From NCBI GenBank assembly GCA_029582155.1, contig CM055902.1:12579041-12643040 (forward strand): a DNA stretch of 64,000 nt, given 5' to 3'. Both the position numbers and the translations under genes were made by a program. Source of the stretch: Panopea generosa (lineage: Eukaryota > Mollusca > Bivalvia > Adapedonta > Hiatellidae). This document shows positions 11,532 to 19,495 of this stretch, piece by piece; the first letter of the stretch is position 1, and each line of letters opens with the position of its first letter. The notes beneath the pieces were generated by a model. The model was given only the letters and a program-made list of their open reading frames with translations, made no database searches and had not been told where the DNA came from.

Positions 11532-13186
11532 GATCTATGAGAGTTTTAAGTTTTCCACTTCATCGAATTGGTCGGGCCCAATTAGCTCAGTCGGTTACGC
11601 ATCTGACTTTCAATCCAGGTGCCGTGCGTTCAAATCTCCGCCTGGCAACAGTCTCAGTGATGATTGATATACGACATTGGTTCTCATTATCATTCGTCTC
11701 TCACCACTGATTCAAGTGGGAAAGTTATCAGTTACTGACGTAGATGGGGTGTGCTTGAGTACTGGTTGACCTTCCAGGAAACAGTGGTTAGGTTAACTGA
11801 TCGTCTGTTCGCCCTCGATGGCATAAAAATGACGCTAATTGATCAATCAATCAACAAATGGACATGGCTTTGGGCATCTTACCTAGAAAGAACTATGAAT
11901 AAAGTAAACATTTTTAAACAAAGCATCACTATTTACCTTGGGTCTTGTAATCGTTGGTGAGCAGATCTACATACATGTGCACAAACACAGGAAACATCAG
12001 GTTCACAAAGTCTGTTCCATAGATGTTGTTTGTCTCATGCAGGAAAACCTTCAACCTGTTGTTAAAAAAAACACATCATATTAGACTGATGATCATCTAG
12101 ATCAACACTAAACGACTATACTTTAGCAAAGTTTTGTACTAACTGGCATGTTTAAACATCTAAGATTATATACAACTTACAGTTGATGTACAAGAAATCA
12201 GTTGCCTGTGAATGATGAATGATTAATTTGTAAAATTATGAATCCTTCGAGTACTATTTCATCAACATTTAGTCAGGAGATCCAAATTTCCTATCCTTCT
12301 ATACAAGTCCTTGTCAAAGCCACTGAGGATACGAGTCATTGTATTAGTAACATCAGCAAATTTTGAGCGAACGGTTACAATAAGTTATTAAACTAACAAA
12401 ATTTTTAATTCCTTAAAGATCATAAAGAGTACGCTGTGGTCAAGTTCATCTTTGGTGATTATAATACGAAGCCTCGTGTCCGAGGGTTTACGAGCGTCTG
12501 CATCACTGATTAACATAGATGTCCAGTGAGATCTTTTGCATGCTGTGGATAAGGCTTTCCCTGCACACAGATCAACTGCTTTAAAAAAATGAAAGATTGC
12601 ATGCTTTCAAAGTACCTTGCCCAAATAAAGAACTGTGAGAATGCATTTGAAAAACCCTGAACGTAACCTCATAGGCATCAACTGCATGGGCACCTCTTGG
12701 TCTTGGAGGAAGTATGCTAACCACCAGACAAAGGCAACTCCGTAGTTGTCTAAGCCTCTCTATAAAGATCTTTTATCTCTTACCATAATACAGTCAAACC
12801 TGTCTTAAACAGCCAGTCAAGGGAAGGAGCAAAAATGGTCTTTTAAGACAGATTGTTGCTTAATACAGGTAAATTTGCCCTACAAACATGACAAATAGCG
12901 AATGTGGCTGCTTAAGACAAGTGGCTGCTTAATAGAGATGACCACTTATACAGGTTTGACTGTATATAAAAGTACTTTGTATGAAACTGCATTTAACCTC
13001 ATTAAAAAAATACCACAAAAAGGAAAACCTTGAAAACTGCTGCTCATAAATTGCTGCATCTCCTGATATACTGCTGAAGGCCAATGTGTTATCAATGGAG
13101 GTCTCTTCTGAAGATGAACCCTTCAGCGCCATTGTCTGCAGTGGATGATTGAACCTACATTCTTTTTTGTGTGTTGTATCACTTTC
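958..13186 (-). CDS. TAF5L: TAF5L (PAF65-beta) homologue, partial, seven exons
   Basis: Exons on the minus strand in transcript order: 13186-13029, 12055-11937, 11083-10954, 10192-10129, 9664-9610, 1794-1581, 1149-958. All six junctions keep phase (2, 1, 2, 0, 1, 2) and sit on AG/GT borders, giving about 310 residues. The first exons match the TAF5 N-terminal helical domain, for example YGTDFVNLMFPVFVHMYVDL and LNRHSGLFRTDDKQQELVDV. The last two match the TAF5L linker and first WD40 blade: GPPGLPSICFYTFLNAYQG, then CCVSTSPNNAYLSGGF and VIHLAADYLE before an acidic loop. By family knowledge this is a scaffold subunit of nuclear SAGA/PCAF histone acetyltransferase complexes. The initiator exon with the LisH-like N-terminus was not found, and later WD40 repeats must lie left of the window. 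TAF5 itself is the main alternative; the GPPGLPSICFYTF and IHLAADYLE stretches favour TAF5L. These are recalled alignments, not computed ones. Confidence 0.85.
1371..1553 (+). mobile_element. TA-flanked MITE (CAGTCAAACCTG family)
   Basis: Ends in CAGGTTTGACTGTA with a mutated left end TACAGTGATACCTGTC. The interior has repeats of CTGCTTAAGACAAGTGG. It lies in the TAF5L intron between exons f and g. Other copies: 12789-12964, 28487-28668 and a fragment at 33874. Confidence 0.75.
1581..1794 (-). CDS. TAF5L: TAF5L exon f (linker)
   Basis: A 214-nt exon after a TTTTAG acceptor, donor GTGAGT. It starts KSGTTCLLGLKDDRTGNKG (hydrophilic linker) and ends with SLKQVIKEVREGPPGLPSIC and FYTFLNAYQ. The latter is a conserved TAF5L stretch immediately before the WD40 propeller. 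Phase 1 in, phase 2 out. Confidence 0.88.
1800..2460. other. AT-rich intron sequence
   Basis: TAF5L intron between exons e and f. No exon-like stretch or recognised repeat was seen. Confidence 0.5.
2465..3175. repeat. 36-bp minisatellite
   Basis: About 20 degenerate tandem units; the core is CTGATAAACATTGTGGTGCA followed by AGCTGGGTCAATCTGA. Open frames on both strands across this array are by-products of the repeat. Confidence 0.9.
3432..3626 (-). repeat. SINE-C copy (tRNA-derived family)
   Basis: Minus-strand copy with the tRNA-like head at the high end (box-B-like GGATTGAACCC on plus) and the body AAGTGTCTTGCTTAAGGACA. Plus-strand copies are at 29008, 48248, 50638 and 60887. Confidence 0.75.
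3811..4031. mobile_element. MITE with TACTGAAC inverted ends and TA duplication
   Basis: Left end TACTGAACGGAACAGCTAAC; right end GGTTAGCTGTTCTGTTCAGT followed by A. Both sides are flanked by TA. Length 221 bp. The left half is found again, truncated, at about 33472-33625. Confidence 0.78.
4040..5030. other. AT-rich intron sequence
   Basis: TAF5L intron. No coding, RNA or repeat structure could be supported. Confidence 0.45.
5095..5335 (+). repeat. Dispersed repeat (copy 1)
   Basis: Matches 58978-59270 in the same orientation, sharing AAAATTATGATTAAATGATA, GGACT..AAGAATTGAATT and GGAATGTCT.TAGTCCAAA. Family unknown. Confidence 0.75.
5336..5530 (-). repeat. SINE-D-like copy (tRNA-derived)
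   Basis: Minus-strand copy of the family at 55352, with CTCGACCCCATGACCTCAG as the reversed box-B region and GTGAGAGGTAAG beyond. The full extent is uncertain. Confidence 0.5.
5549..5852 (+). repeat. Family E interspersed repeat (ends GAGCTAAAA)
   Basis: Starts AACAAGAGTTGTCAGAAGAC, contains GGGCCATAACTGTGCCAAAA and AAGTTTAACCTGG, and ends GAGCTAAAA. Other copies at 8500, 33188 and 35655 are all on the plus strand. This style of repeat is common in bivalve genomes (recalled). Confidence 0.85.
6000..6890. other. AT-rich intron sequence
   Basis: TAF5L intron. Short open frames at 6062-6244 and 6234-6467 are AT-rich, have no domain and are judged random. Confidence 0.5.
6894..7071 (-). repeat. 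SINE-B fragment
   Basis: Minus-strand copy: AAGAAGCTTCTACTACCATT, then CCAGCTGGGGATCAAACCCA and ATGCTCTACC as the reversed tRNA-like head. Confidence 0.7.
7192..7270. repeat. ATTC-type microsatellite
   Basis: Imperfect (ATTC)n with TTATTCATTTAGTC variants. Confidence 0.85.
7590..7857 (-). repeat. SINE-A copy (tRNA-derived family)
   Basis: Minus-strand copy. The plus strand shows ATTTTTATGCCATCGAGGGC at the tail side and GACTGAGCTAACCGGGTCCC as the reversed box A at the head side. Confidence 0.85.
8150..8262 (-). repeat. tRNA-like relic
   Basis: The plus strand reads TGGAATTGAACACATGACCA and GTACTCGATATACTACC. These resemble a reversed tRNA box B and box A. A SINE head rather than a working tRNA. 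Confidence 0.4.
8500..8905 (+). repeat. Family E interspersed repeat
   Basis: AAGAGTTGTCAGAAGACAAC at the start and GTGAGCTAAAAATG at the end. The AAAAGTTTAACCTGGGTGTC block occurs twice, so this copy is internally duplicated. The open frames across it are not genes. Confidence 0.85.
9220..9296. repeat. 22-bp tandem repeat, about three units
   Basis: Unit ACTAGACAGGGCATGATGTG plus two bases. Confidence 0.85.
9610..9664 (-). CDS. TAF5L: TAF5L exon e (short)
   Basis: A 55-nt exon between TTTGCAG and GTAAAT. It encodes MEDNMIMMQIFNHHIKLQ, phase 0 in and phase 1 out. It matches the end of the TAF5 N-terminal domain (the SDNNTALCKVLTLHIHLD region of the vertebrate protein). The leading Met is internal to the protein. 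Confidence 0.8.
10129..10192 (-). CDS. TAF5L: TAF5L exon d (short)
   Basis: A 64-nt exon after ATTCCAG, ending at AAG|GTAAAA. It encodes DMKYHITLSKDAFEGLNRHL followed by K. It aligns residue for residue with the DNKYVVRLQEDSYNYLIRYL segment of vertebrate TAF5L as I recall it. It was found by translating the gap between neighbouring exons. Confidence 0.83.
10622..10905 (+). repeat. SINE-A copy (tRNA-derived family)
   Basis: Head GGCCCAGTTAATTCAATCAG (decayed box A), then GATTGATATACGACATTG, GATCCCAGGAAAG and tail TGGCATAAAAATGATATAAA. It lies between TAF5L exons c and d. Confidence 0.87.
10954..11083 (-). CDS. TAF5L: TAF5L exon c (TAF5 N-terminal domain)
   Basis: A 130-nt exon between a TTCTCAG acceptor and donor GTAAGT. 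It encodes HKFLNRHSGLFRTDDKQQEL and continues to CKQVQDF. It corresponds to the vertebrate segment FYSRFHGMF and following residues. Phase 1 in, phase 2 out. Confidence 0.87.
11211..11532 (+). repeat. SINE-A copy with (AATC)n tail
   Basis: A decayed tRNA head (GGTTAGTTAAGTCAGTAGCA) and a body ending TGATAAAAATGATGCTAAAT, followed by about twelve AATC repeats from 11484. Confidence 0.87.
11572..11850 (+). repeat. SINE-A copy with intact tRNA-like head
   Basis: Head GGGCCCAATTAGCTCAGTCG with box A TAGCTCAGTCGGTTACGC and box B GTTCAAATCTC. It ends ATGACGCTAATTGATCAATC. Lies between TAF5L exons b and c. Confidence 0.9.
11937..12055 (-). CDS. TAF5L: TAF5L exon b (TAF5 N-terminal domain)
   Basis: A 119-nt exon after an AACAG acceptor, with donor GTAAAT. 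It encodes LKVFLHETNNIYGTDFVNLM and then FPVFVHMYVDLLTNDYKTQ. Hydrophobic helix spacing matches the TAF5/TAF5L N-terminal dimerisation domain (family knowledge). Confidence 0.87.
12100..12780. other. Intron sequence with a decayed tRNA-like stretch
   Basis: TAF5L intron between exons a and b. At about 12655-12740, ACCTCTTGGTCTTGGAGGAA and ATGCTAACCACCAGAC resemble the reversed tRNA-like head seen at 44520-44610. Nothing coding was seen. Confidence 0.4.
12789..12964 (+). mobile_element. TA-flanked MITE, near intact
   Basis: TACAGTCAAACCTGTCTTAA at the left and ACAGGTTTGACTGTA at the right give 15-bp inverted ends with a TA duplication. Length about 176 bp. Resembles Tc1/mariner-type MITEs by its TA target. 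Confidence 0.87.
13029..13186 (-). CDS. TAF5L: TAF5L exon a (N-terminal linker)
   Basis: A 158-nt exon after a TTTTCAG acceptor, phase 0 in and phase 2 out. It encodes ESDTTHKKEC through AIYEQQFS. The donor AAG|GTTTTC is weak, but it is the only one that joins exon b in frame to give QQFSRLKVFL, which resembles the vertebrate QYEVQFGRLRNFL stretch. There is an internal ATG at 13132, but the frame is open upstream to the acceptor, so ATG use is not implied. Confidence 0.75.
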
Positions 13187-13346
13187 CTGAAAATTATAAA
13201 CAGTGTCAAATAATTATGTTATTTTAAAATTTAATGCATATATATGTTTAACATCAATTGTGTAATAAGTTCTAACAACTTGTATGAACCATTTTTCTTT
13301 CTTGGTACCAGTAACTTTTGAACTAGAGCTGGGACCGGTGGAAAAT

Positions 13347-13515
13347 GAGTTACAGTGAGTTCGTACCCTGACCAGTTCGTAACCTGTATATTCGGTAAAT
13401 TCGTACCCTATGGTCGGTGAATTCGTAACCTTGTATAAGTGAGTTCGTAACCTATTGAAAAACATTCGATATATTGTTTTATATGATACTTTTGTTGAAT
13501 AAAATATTTCGTAAC
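13347..13515 (+). repeat. Left terminal inverted repeat
   Basis: Begins GAGTTACAGTGAGTTCGTAC. TCGTA motifs start at about 13361, 13377, 13401, 13423, 13445 and 13509; these are possible transposase binding sites (inference). Confidence 0.9.
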
Positions 13516-13870
13516 TTGTCTTTGTAGAATTTGAGTTTAGGAAATATGGTTTTATAATATTGATGTAGTATTTTAGTTATTTAATATAAAAGTAAAGATT
13601 ACGGCAATATAGCGGATTTTTTTGTAATAAACGAAGTGTCATTTGTTAAGTAGGTGTTAAGTAGGTGTGAACATAACTACTTCTGTGTACGCACGCGACT
13701 ATAGGCTTTAAATTATTTCTCAAAATATTATTAAAGTTTTCGTTGAGAGTGTTTCGTTGCATACAAACAAAAAAGATATATATATTTATACATCATGTTT
13801 TTATTTACATTTTTTTGACAAAAAATACATTTTCATGTTACAATTTACAGAAGAACTTGGCACAATCACT

Positions 13871-14053
13871 TTAATGTCCATAAACACGTATAAGCTTGTT
13901 CAATAATTCGTCTGTAGACATGTCTCCAAGACTGTATGTCTCCCAGATTCCAAAGCCTGGTGATGATTTAAAACCGGTCGTAAACAATGTAAACACGGGT
14001 ATATTGAACTCATAATTGATTAATAGTGCACTGATGAAATTATTACTTTTCCC
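13871..14053 (-). CDS. Unrecognised open frame inside the transposon (60 codons, no ATG at start)
   Basis: Open from just after a TGA to the stop at 13873-13871. It contains NNFISALLINYEFNIPVFTL, then FTTGFKSSPGFGIWETYSLG and DMSTDELLNKLIRVYGH. Composition looks protein-like, with aromatic and hydrophobic spacing. The only in-frame ATG gives 16 residues, so if real it is a terminal exon. A polyadenylation signal AATAAA lies 67 bases downstream at 13804-13799. No family was recognised. Confidence 0.4.
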   Translation of the reverse strand, partial: GKSNNFISALLINYEFNIPVFTLFTTGFKSSPGFGIWETYSLGDMSTDELLNKLIRVYGH

Positions 14054-14363
14054 TCATCTTATATACCTAAGAATCACTCTAATTAATAAATAAGTATTTA
14101 ATTACGCAGCCAATCAAGCAAACTGACAAATGCAATTAAAACAATTAGTCAGACATTTCGATTAAATATTCTTGTTTTTCACAAACTGTTATTACATAAA
14201 TCGGCAACTTTAATTTATAAAAGGCCGCTCGTCATCTCAATTATCTAGGATTATCACACCTCTCACATCAAATAGGATATTTTTTATTGTAATAAGAACA
14301 AAGAATAGGATAAATAAATAAATATATCATTATTTTATCACATAGAAGTAAAAATTATACTGT

Positions 14364-14533
14364 GTTACGAAATATTTTATTCAACAAAAGTATCATATAA
14401 AACAATATATCGAAAGTTTTTCAATAGGTTACGAACTCACTTATACAAGGTTACGAATTCACCGACCATAGGGTACGAATTCACCGAAATATACAGGTTA
14501 CGAACTGGTCAGGGTACGAACTCACTGGCACCC
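14364..14533 (-). repeat. Right terminal inverted repeat
   Basis: Read on the minus strand it begins GGGTGCCAGTGAGTTCGTAC and follows the left arm to TATTTCGTAAC. Differences are concentrated in the outermost 7 bases. Confidence 0.9.
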
Positions 14534-14542
14534 GTGGAAAAT

Positions 14543-15430
14543 TTGTGACCCTGGTACCTGACACTATATTACCCACAGGAACCAGTGTATGATTATTTCG
14601 CTTGGCAAAAAATACATTTTTTTTATTCCAAAATCACAATGTCTGATGTGATTGCAAAAAGCAAAAAGTTGGTTTCAGATGGTTTCAGTAGTTTTGCAAT
14701 TATATTTTGATTAACTATCAGAAAGCCTGGAAACAAAACATCAGATATGTGATAAACTGATTGTATATGTAAATTTGAATGTCAGAATAAAATATGTTTA
14801 AACCATATATGTGATATATATGGAAGTGATACTTCCTCAATGAGAAACATTTTATGTTTTAAATATAATATGTCTGAAAAATATACTAAAAAGAATACTA
14901 CACTTATACATTTGAATTAAACACATTTTCATTATGAGATATTTTTTATCAGTTGAATTATTACAAGTGGTTTAATTTTTATTCTGATTGAGAACATCCA
15001 TGAAAGTAACTATCTGTAAAGGTTGGTCATGAATTTTTTTCTACTGCCATGAGTCTCCCATTTCTAAATATGCTGGTTAACTGCCTATCAGATACCAGGA
15101 ATGACAATAGGTGCACTAGCGTAACCTTTGTTATAACCAAAAAAACAACTGTTGAAAATCCCCATACCAACAAAACTGCACATCATTATAAATCAATTCA
15201 AAACTACCAGTCTGATAAATCTGTTAGCAACAAAATTTATTGTTGAACCATTTACTTGTTAATTGATAAATGGTACATCCAATTGGTCATCCAGTATTAC
15301 TATTACCAATCTGGACATCTCCATAAGCACTATATCCCGGACTATGCAATTAAACAATGCATATAACTGTTTAGCATTTTTATTATGACTTATCACAATT
15401 AACAAGTCCATTGATATTGTATATTAAACG
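14543..15430. other. Nothing assignable
   Basis: AT-rich DNA upstream of the known TAF5L exons. The open frame at 15049-15246 has no recognisable domain. The missing TAF5L initiator exon could lie in this direction. Confidence 0.45.
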
Positions 15431-15444
15431 TTATTCTTATTAAA

Positions 15445-15665
15445 TGTCATCAGTCGGCCTAGGTTAGCTCTGTTGGGTAGCTTGTCTATCATTACAGGGG
15501 TTGTGATCTATGTCTTTATCTACTGATATCTACTTTACATGCATTCCCATTGCCTTACCGACTCAGGTATTGTGGTAGTGCATTTGAAAACCCCAAGATG
15601 AAACCCTACTGGGAATCAAGCCAAAGAGCTCACACTCATGGACCAAGATCACCACAACTCCTGCA
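15445..15665. repeat. tRNA-like SINE relics
   Basis: Plus-strand GGCCTAGGTTAGCTCTGTTG resembles a box A region. From 15570, GAAAACCCCAAGATGAAACC and GGGAATCAAGCC resemble the minus-strand family at 44480-44610. Confidence 0.45.
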
Positions 15666-16379
15666 ATCTAAGATTACAGAAGATTTGGCTTGAATATGCT
15701 AGTATTAACAAAATTTCTAACTGTTGATTTTTCTTTTCTAAATAATTCCTTGATTTAAATGATTGATAATATTTTTTATTTAACTAATAATAACAAAATC
15801 AGAAGTCTTAAGTGCATTCTCTGGGCACTGGGAAAATCTACATATTGTCACAGTACATTTCGCGAATAAATCGCTCTGGTTGAACCCAAACCCACTTAGT
15901 ACTTCAAGACGGAGTGTTTACCAGTTTACCCCACCCACTATTTGTGGAAATGTTTAAGATTCCAAAAACAAAGAACACTTATTATATAGACACTTAACAA
16001 CTAAAGAAAACAATGTCTCGATGAAAATTCTTTTCACTTTACCGAAAACTGTCTGCGCCTTAAATATTGAGAGAGTGTAGATTGTAAATGTTCGTATTTT
16101 GTTCGTTTCATTTTTTCATATTTTTTTATAACAAAAAGTCACCGTTTGTAAGACGCTTGATTCCAAAGACATGTCTTTTAAAATGCTATTTCATTTTTTA
16201 CTGTCATGGTATGAACGATACATATTTGTTAAAGTAATACATTAGAATATAATATGTGCATTATAAACAAGGGCTCTGTCGTTACTTTTTTTGATATATT
16301 ACAACATTATTAATTTCAAACACTCTTCATGACGCAGATTTTTTATTAAAGGGGAAAAACCCGTTTTAATTTGAGACCA

Positions 16380-17720
16380 CTCTAAATCGCTGACTTTCAT
16401 GATGCCATCAGCTATGAGCTGACCAAATTATGAGAGGAAACCGCTGACCAGTCGGAAAACGTTGACCAAGTCAAAGCATACATAAAAAAATTATAATCAT
16501 ATGTTTGTTTTAATAGCTTATTTTTTCAGGCCGAAATATGAAGAAAACGCTGACCAAATTCAAGTTTTGCAGGAAAACGCTGACCAGGTTAACAACAAAC
16601 TTTTCAAAGCTATATTTTTATGTAAAATAAGATTTTTTTTACAACATAAATAAAAAATATTAATCAGAAGCATTTAATATTTTGTAAAACTATTGTAAAA
16701 CTTATTGCCAATGTATTAATGAAATTTGTATAAAATGCAAAACAGTTTTTGGTAATGTTTGCTTGACAGATCATTTTCTAATAAATTGCGTCGAAATGTA
16801 TACGTCACGTCAGGTGTTGTTGTTGTTGAGAAAAATGAGACTTGCTTTCGGTCAAGATGCAGTCACGTGTATCGCCAATATGGACAGAAATTCAGTGGTG
16901 AATATGGTCTTGGGTTTTAAAAGCCCGACACTTGTAACTGTGTTAAACTCTAGATATGATTACTTTGCTGGGCTTATATTATCCCATACCCACTGGGCAT
17001 GGGCAAAATATGTGTCTCAATAATAATAAGTTACTCTAGTAGTTTACCAAGTCATGCATTAATAGTTGCTCTTTTTTGTCATTGCTTGATTCTTATGTTT
17101 CGTTTCGGTAAGAGTCAACTATAGCGAATTTGCAATTTGAATAATACATGTTATAATGAGAATTTACTCATATTAATGAAATAGAGTGATAGCGAGAATA
17201 ACAATGCACTGCAAACCATTGTTAGCGCTAATCACATAATTAACGTTCACATACTTGTGGTTATTTAATATATAATATATGTTTCTCTATGCATGCTTGT
17301 TAATGCATGCAAGTGCATATGGTCATTGTTACTTACAATTGTATACATGTTATGTTCTTGTATATATGATAATATTGCGCATATGTGATTTCTTTCTTGC
17401 ACACTTAGAATAAAATGTATGCTATCATGTTGTAATCTTCTTATTGGAGAAAATAAAGATATTATTACTTAAAAATACGAAGAACACGCTGACCAAATCC
17501 GAGTTAAGCAGGAAAACGCTGACCAAGTTAGTAAAATGCTTATTGTAAACATTTTTTATTTATTTTTTTTGTATGTAAATTACTTATATTGGATTAATAT
17601 AGATGGAAATAGCAGATGTTTTTTTAATAATTCATTGTTGTACTCAAAATATAAACAGATATGGGCTGGCCAAATTATGCGAGGAAAACGCTGACCAGTG
17701 AGAAAACGCTGATCTTTTTT
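16380..17720. repeat. Cluster of AAAACGCTGACCAA motifs
   Basis: The core GCTGACCA recurs at about 16420, 16443, 16460 (as GTTGACCA), 16548, 16577, 17488, 17513 and 17690. Blocks 16410-16470 and 17655-17715 are about 60-bp direct copies, as are 16530-16590 and 17479-17531. Inverted counterparts lie at 20338-20380. Probably the ends of a decayed element. An open frame at 16763-17023 has no recognisable domain. Confidence 0.7.
17560..17720 (+). repeat. Arm inverted relative to 20330-20480
   Basis: TATGTAAATTACTTATATTG, GATTAATATAGATGGAAATA and the GCTGACCAG block occur in the same order on the minus strand of 20480-20330. Confidence 0.65.
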
Positions 17721-18140
17721 GTCCCTCCGTAAAATTTCCTCATTTCTCAGTTATTAAAAGTTACATAATCTATAATCTTTTATAACAAAAAAAATCCAGC
17801 AGTTGACACGTTACGTATTATACCTGTTATGTTCATATACCACCTGTGGCGCACACTCAACTGCCTGCTGGTAAATACAGCGGGTATTATTTATGCCTAA
17901 ATGGCTTCTGTTTACTACTGCAACTTGCAAAATGTCAGAATGTATTAAGAAACTGTACTCTGTTTCAGTATGCCATGTTTTCATTTGATTTTTTTTTGGG
18001 AAGATTTTATTCTTAAATTACATTATAAATCATAAGTTTGTTTCTTCCAATTCAATTCCCAAAATCTATAACTCACAAATCGGAACTTGTTTCTTACTTT
18101 ATATTTCTAACTTACTTTTCAACAACACTCCCTTTTTAAT

Positions 18141-19490
18141 AACAAGAGGTCCAAGAGGGCATGAGGACGCTCTACTGACTCATAGTGGTCATAGCACTTT
18201 TAAAATTTCACAATATTTACCCTCTTTTGGGGTCCTCTTAACAACTTATAAATAAATACTTTAAATTCCCATACCATTCATCTGTAAAACAAATAAACTC
18301 CTTGTACAGAACCATTATACAACTCAGCCCCTTGTACACATGGATGCGAAAATGAAAATAATCAGTTTTCCATATAATATTCCTATGTAAAAGTAAAAAA
18401 CACATTACAGGACTCCAATATACCCCCAGCCTCTTGATATAAAGACTCTTTAATCCTTGCTGATGTAAGGATAATTTATATCAAATATGAACTAGTTTGA
18501 CTGAAAGTTATCGAGAGGAAGCTTTGTGAAAATTCCCAATTTTAACATTACTGCCCAACCCACCCCCTGGCCCCATATGGAAATTCAATCCTCTTTACTG
18601 AACAAAATCAGATTTATTGTTACTAGACAATGCTTTAGATCTCAAATTAAACAACATATTTTTACACAAATGGAAGAAAAAATGAGAATTTTTCATTTTC
18701 CCATAGTATTCCTATGTAAAACTTAAAGACCTCTTACAGGGCCTCTATACATCCCAGTGCCTCTTGATTTGTACAAACTTAAAACTCTTAATCATAGGGA
18801 TAATTTTGTATCAAATATGAACAAATTTGACTGACTGGTTGGTGAGAATAATATTAATGACAATGTTCAATTTTAACAATTTTTTTACCCCCACCCTGCC
18901 CCTTTTAGAAAGTCAATTCTTCTTATCGAACAAAATCTTATTTGTTATTACTAATAGATGCTTCAAAACTCAAACTGAATAAAAAAAGTCATAAATGAAT
19001 GAAAAAAAAGGAGAATCTTCTGTTTTCCAATAGTATTCCTATATAAAACTCAAAACCCCCTTACAGGGCCCCTATAAATAAAAAAACATTGATTTGTACA
19101 AACTTTAAACCCATACTCATTGGGATAACCTTTGTCAAATATGAACAAATTAGACTGACCAGTTGTTGAGAAGAAGATTTTTGAAAATTTTCTATTTTGA
19201 CCTTTTTTTTCACCCATCCTGCCCATTATGAAAATTCAATTATCCTTATTGAACCAAATCTTATTTCCTATGACTAGATGATACTTCAGAACTCTTATTG
19301 AATAATAATTTTGCCTAAATAGATGAAAAAATGATAATTTTTCTTTTTCCCATAGTATCCCTATGTAAAATTCTAAGTCCCCTTACAGGGCCCCTATAAA
19401 TATTAGCCCCTAAACTCTTATCTACAATCAAACCTTTACACATTGGGATAATTTATGCCAAATATGAACATATCTGACTTACCAACCTTA
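18141..19490. repeat. Tandem modules of about 330 bp
   Basis: Opens AACAAGAGGTCCAAGAGGGC. Then about four modules each contain TCCCATAGTATTCCTATGTA, a TTACAGGGCCCCTATA-type block and ATCAAATATGAACAAATTTG. Block spacing is 325-335 bp (for example 18378, 18702, 19031, 19352). Confidence 0.8.
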
Positions 19491-19495
19491 AAAAA

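Larger units (their letters stand above)
13347..14533. mobile_element. 1187-bp DNA transposon with long TIRs and 9-bp duplication (MULE-like)
   Basis: The direct repeat GTGGAAAAT lies at 13338-13346 and 14534-14542. The left arm (13347-13515) and the right arm (14364-14533) are inverted copies of about 169 bp with only a handful of differences. Each arm carries about six TTCGTA(A/C)C motifs, five of them spaced 16-24 bp. Long TIRs plus a 9-bp duplication fit Mutator-like elements by family knowledge; no transposase domain is seen, so it is called non-autonomous. The interior holds an open frame (13871-14053, minus). Confidence 0.87.

Noticed and set aside
13214..13465. 83-codon minus-strand frame
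   Set aside because: It crosses the transposon inverted arm and its flank; no homologous features.
16763..17023. 86-codon plus-strand frame
   Set aside because: No recognisable domain; lies within the GCTGACCA repeat cluster. Kept only as a mention there.
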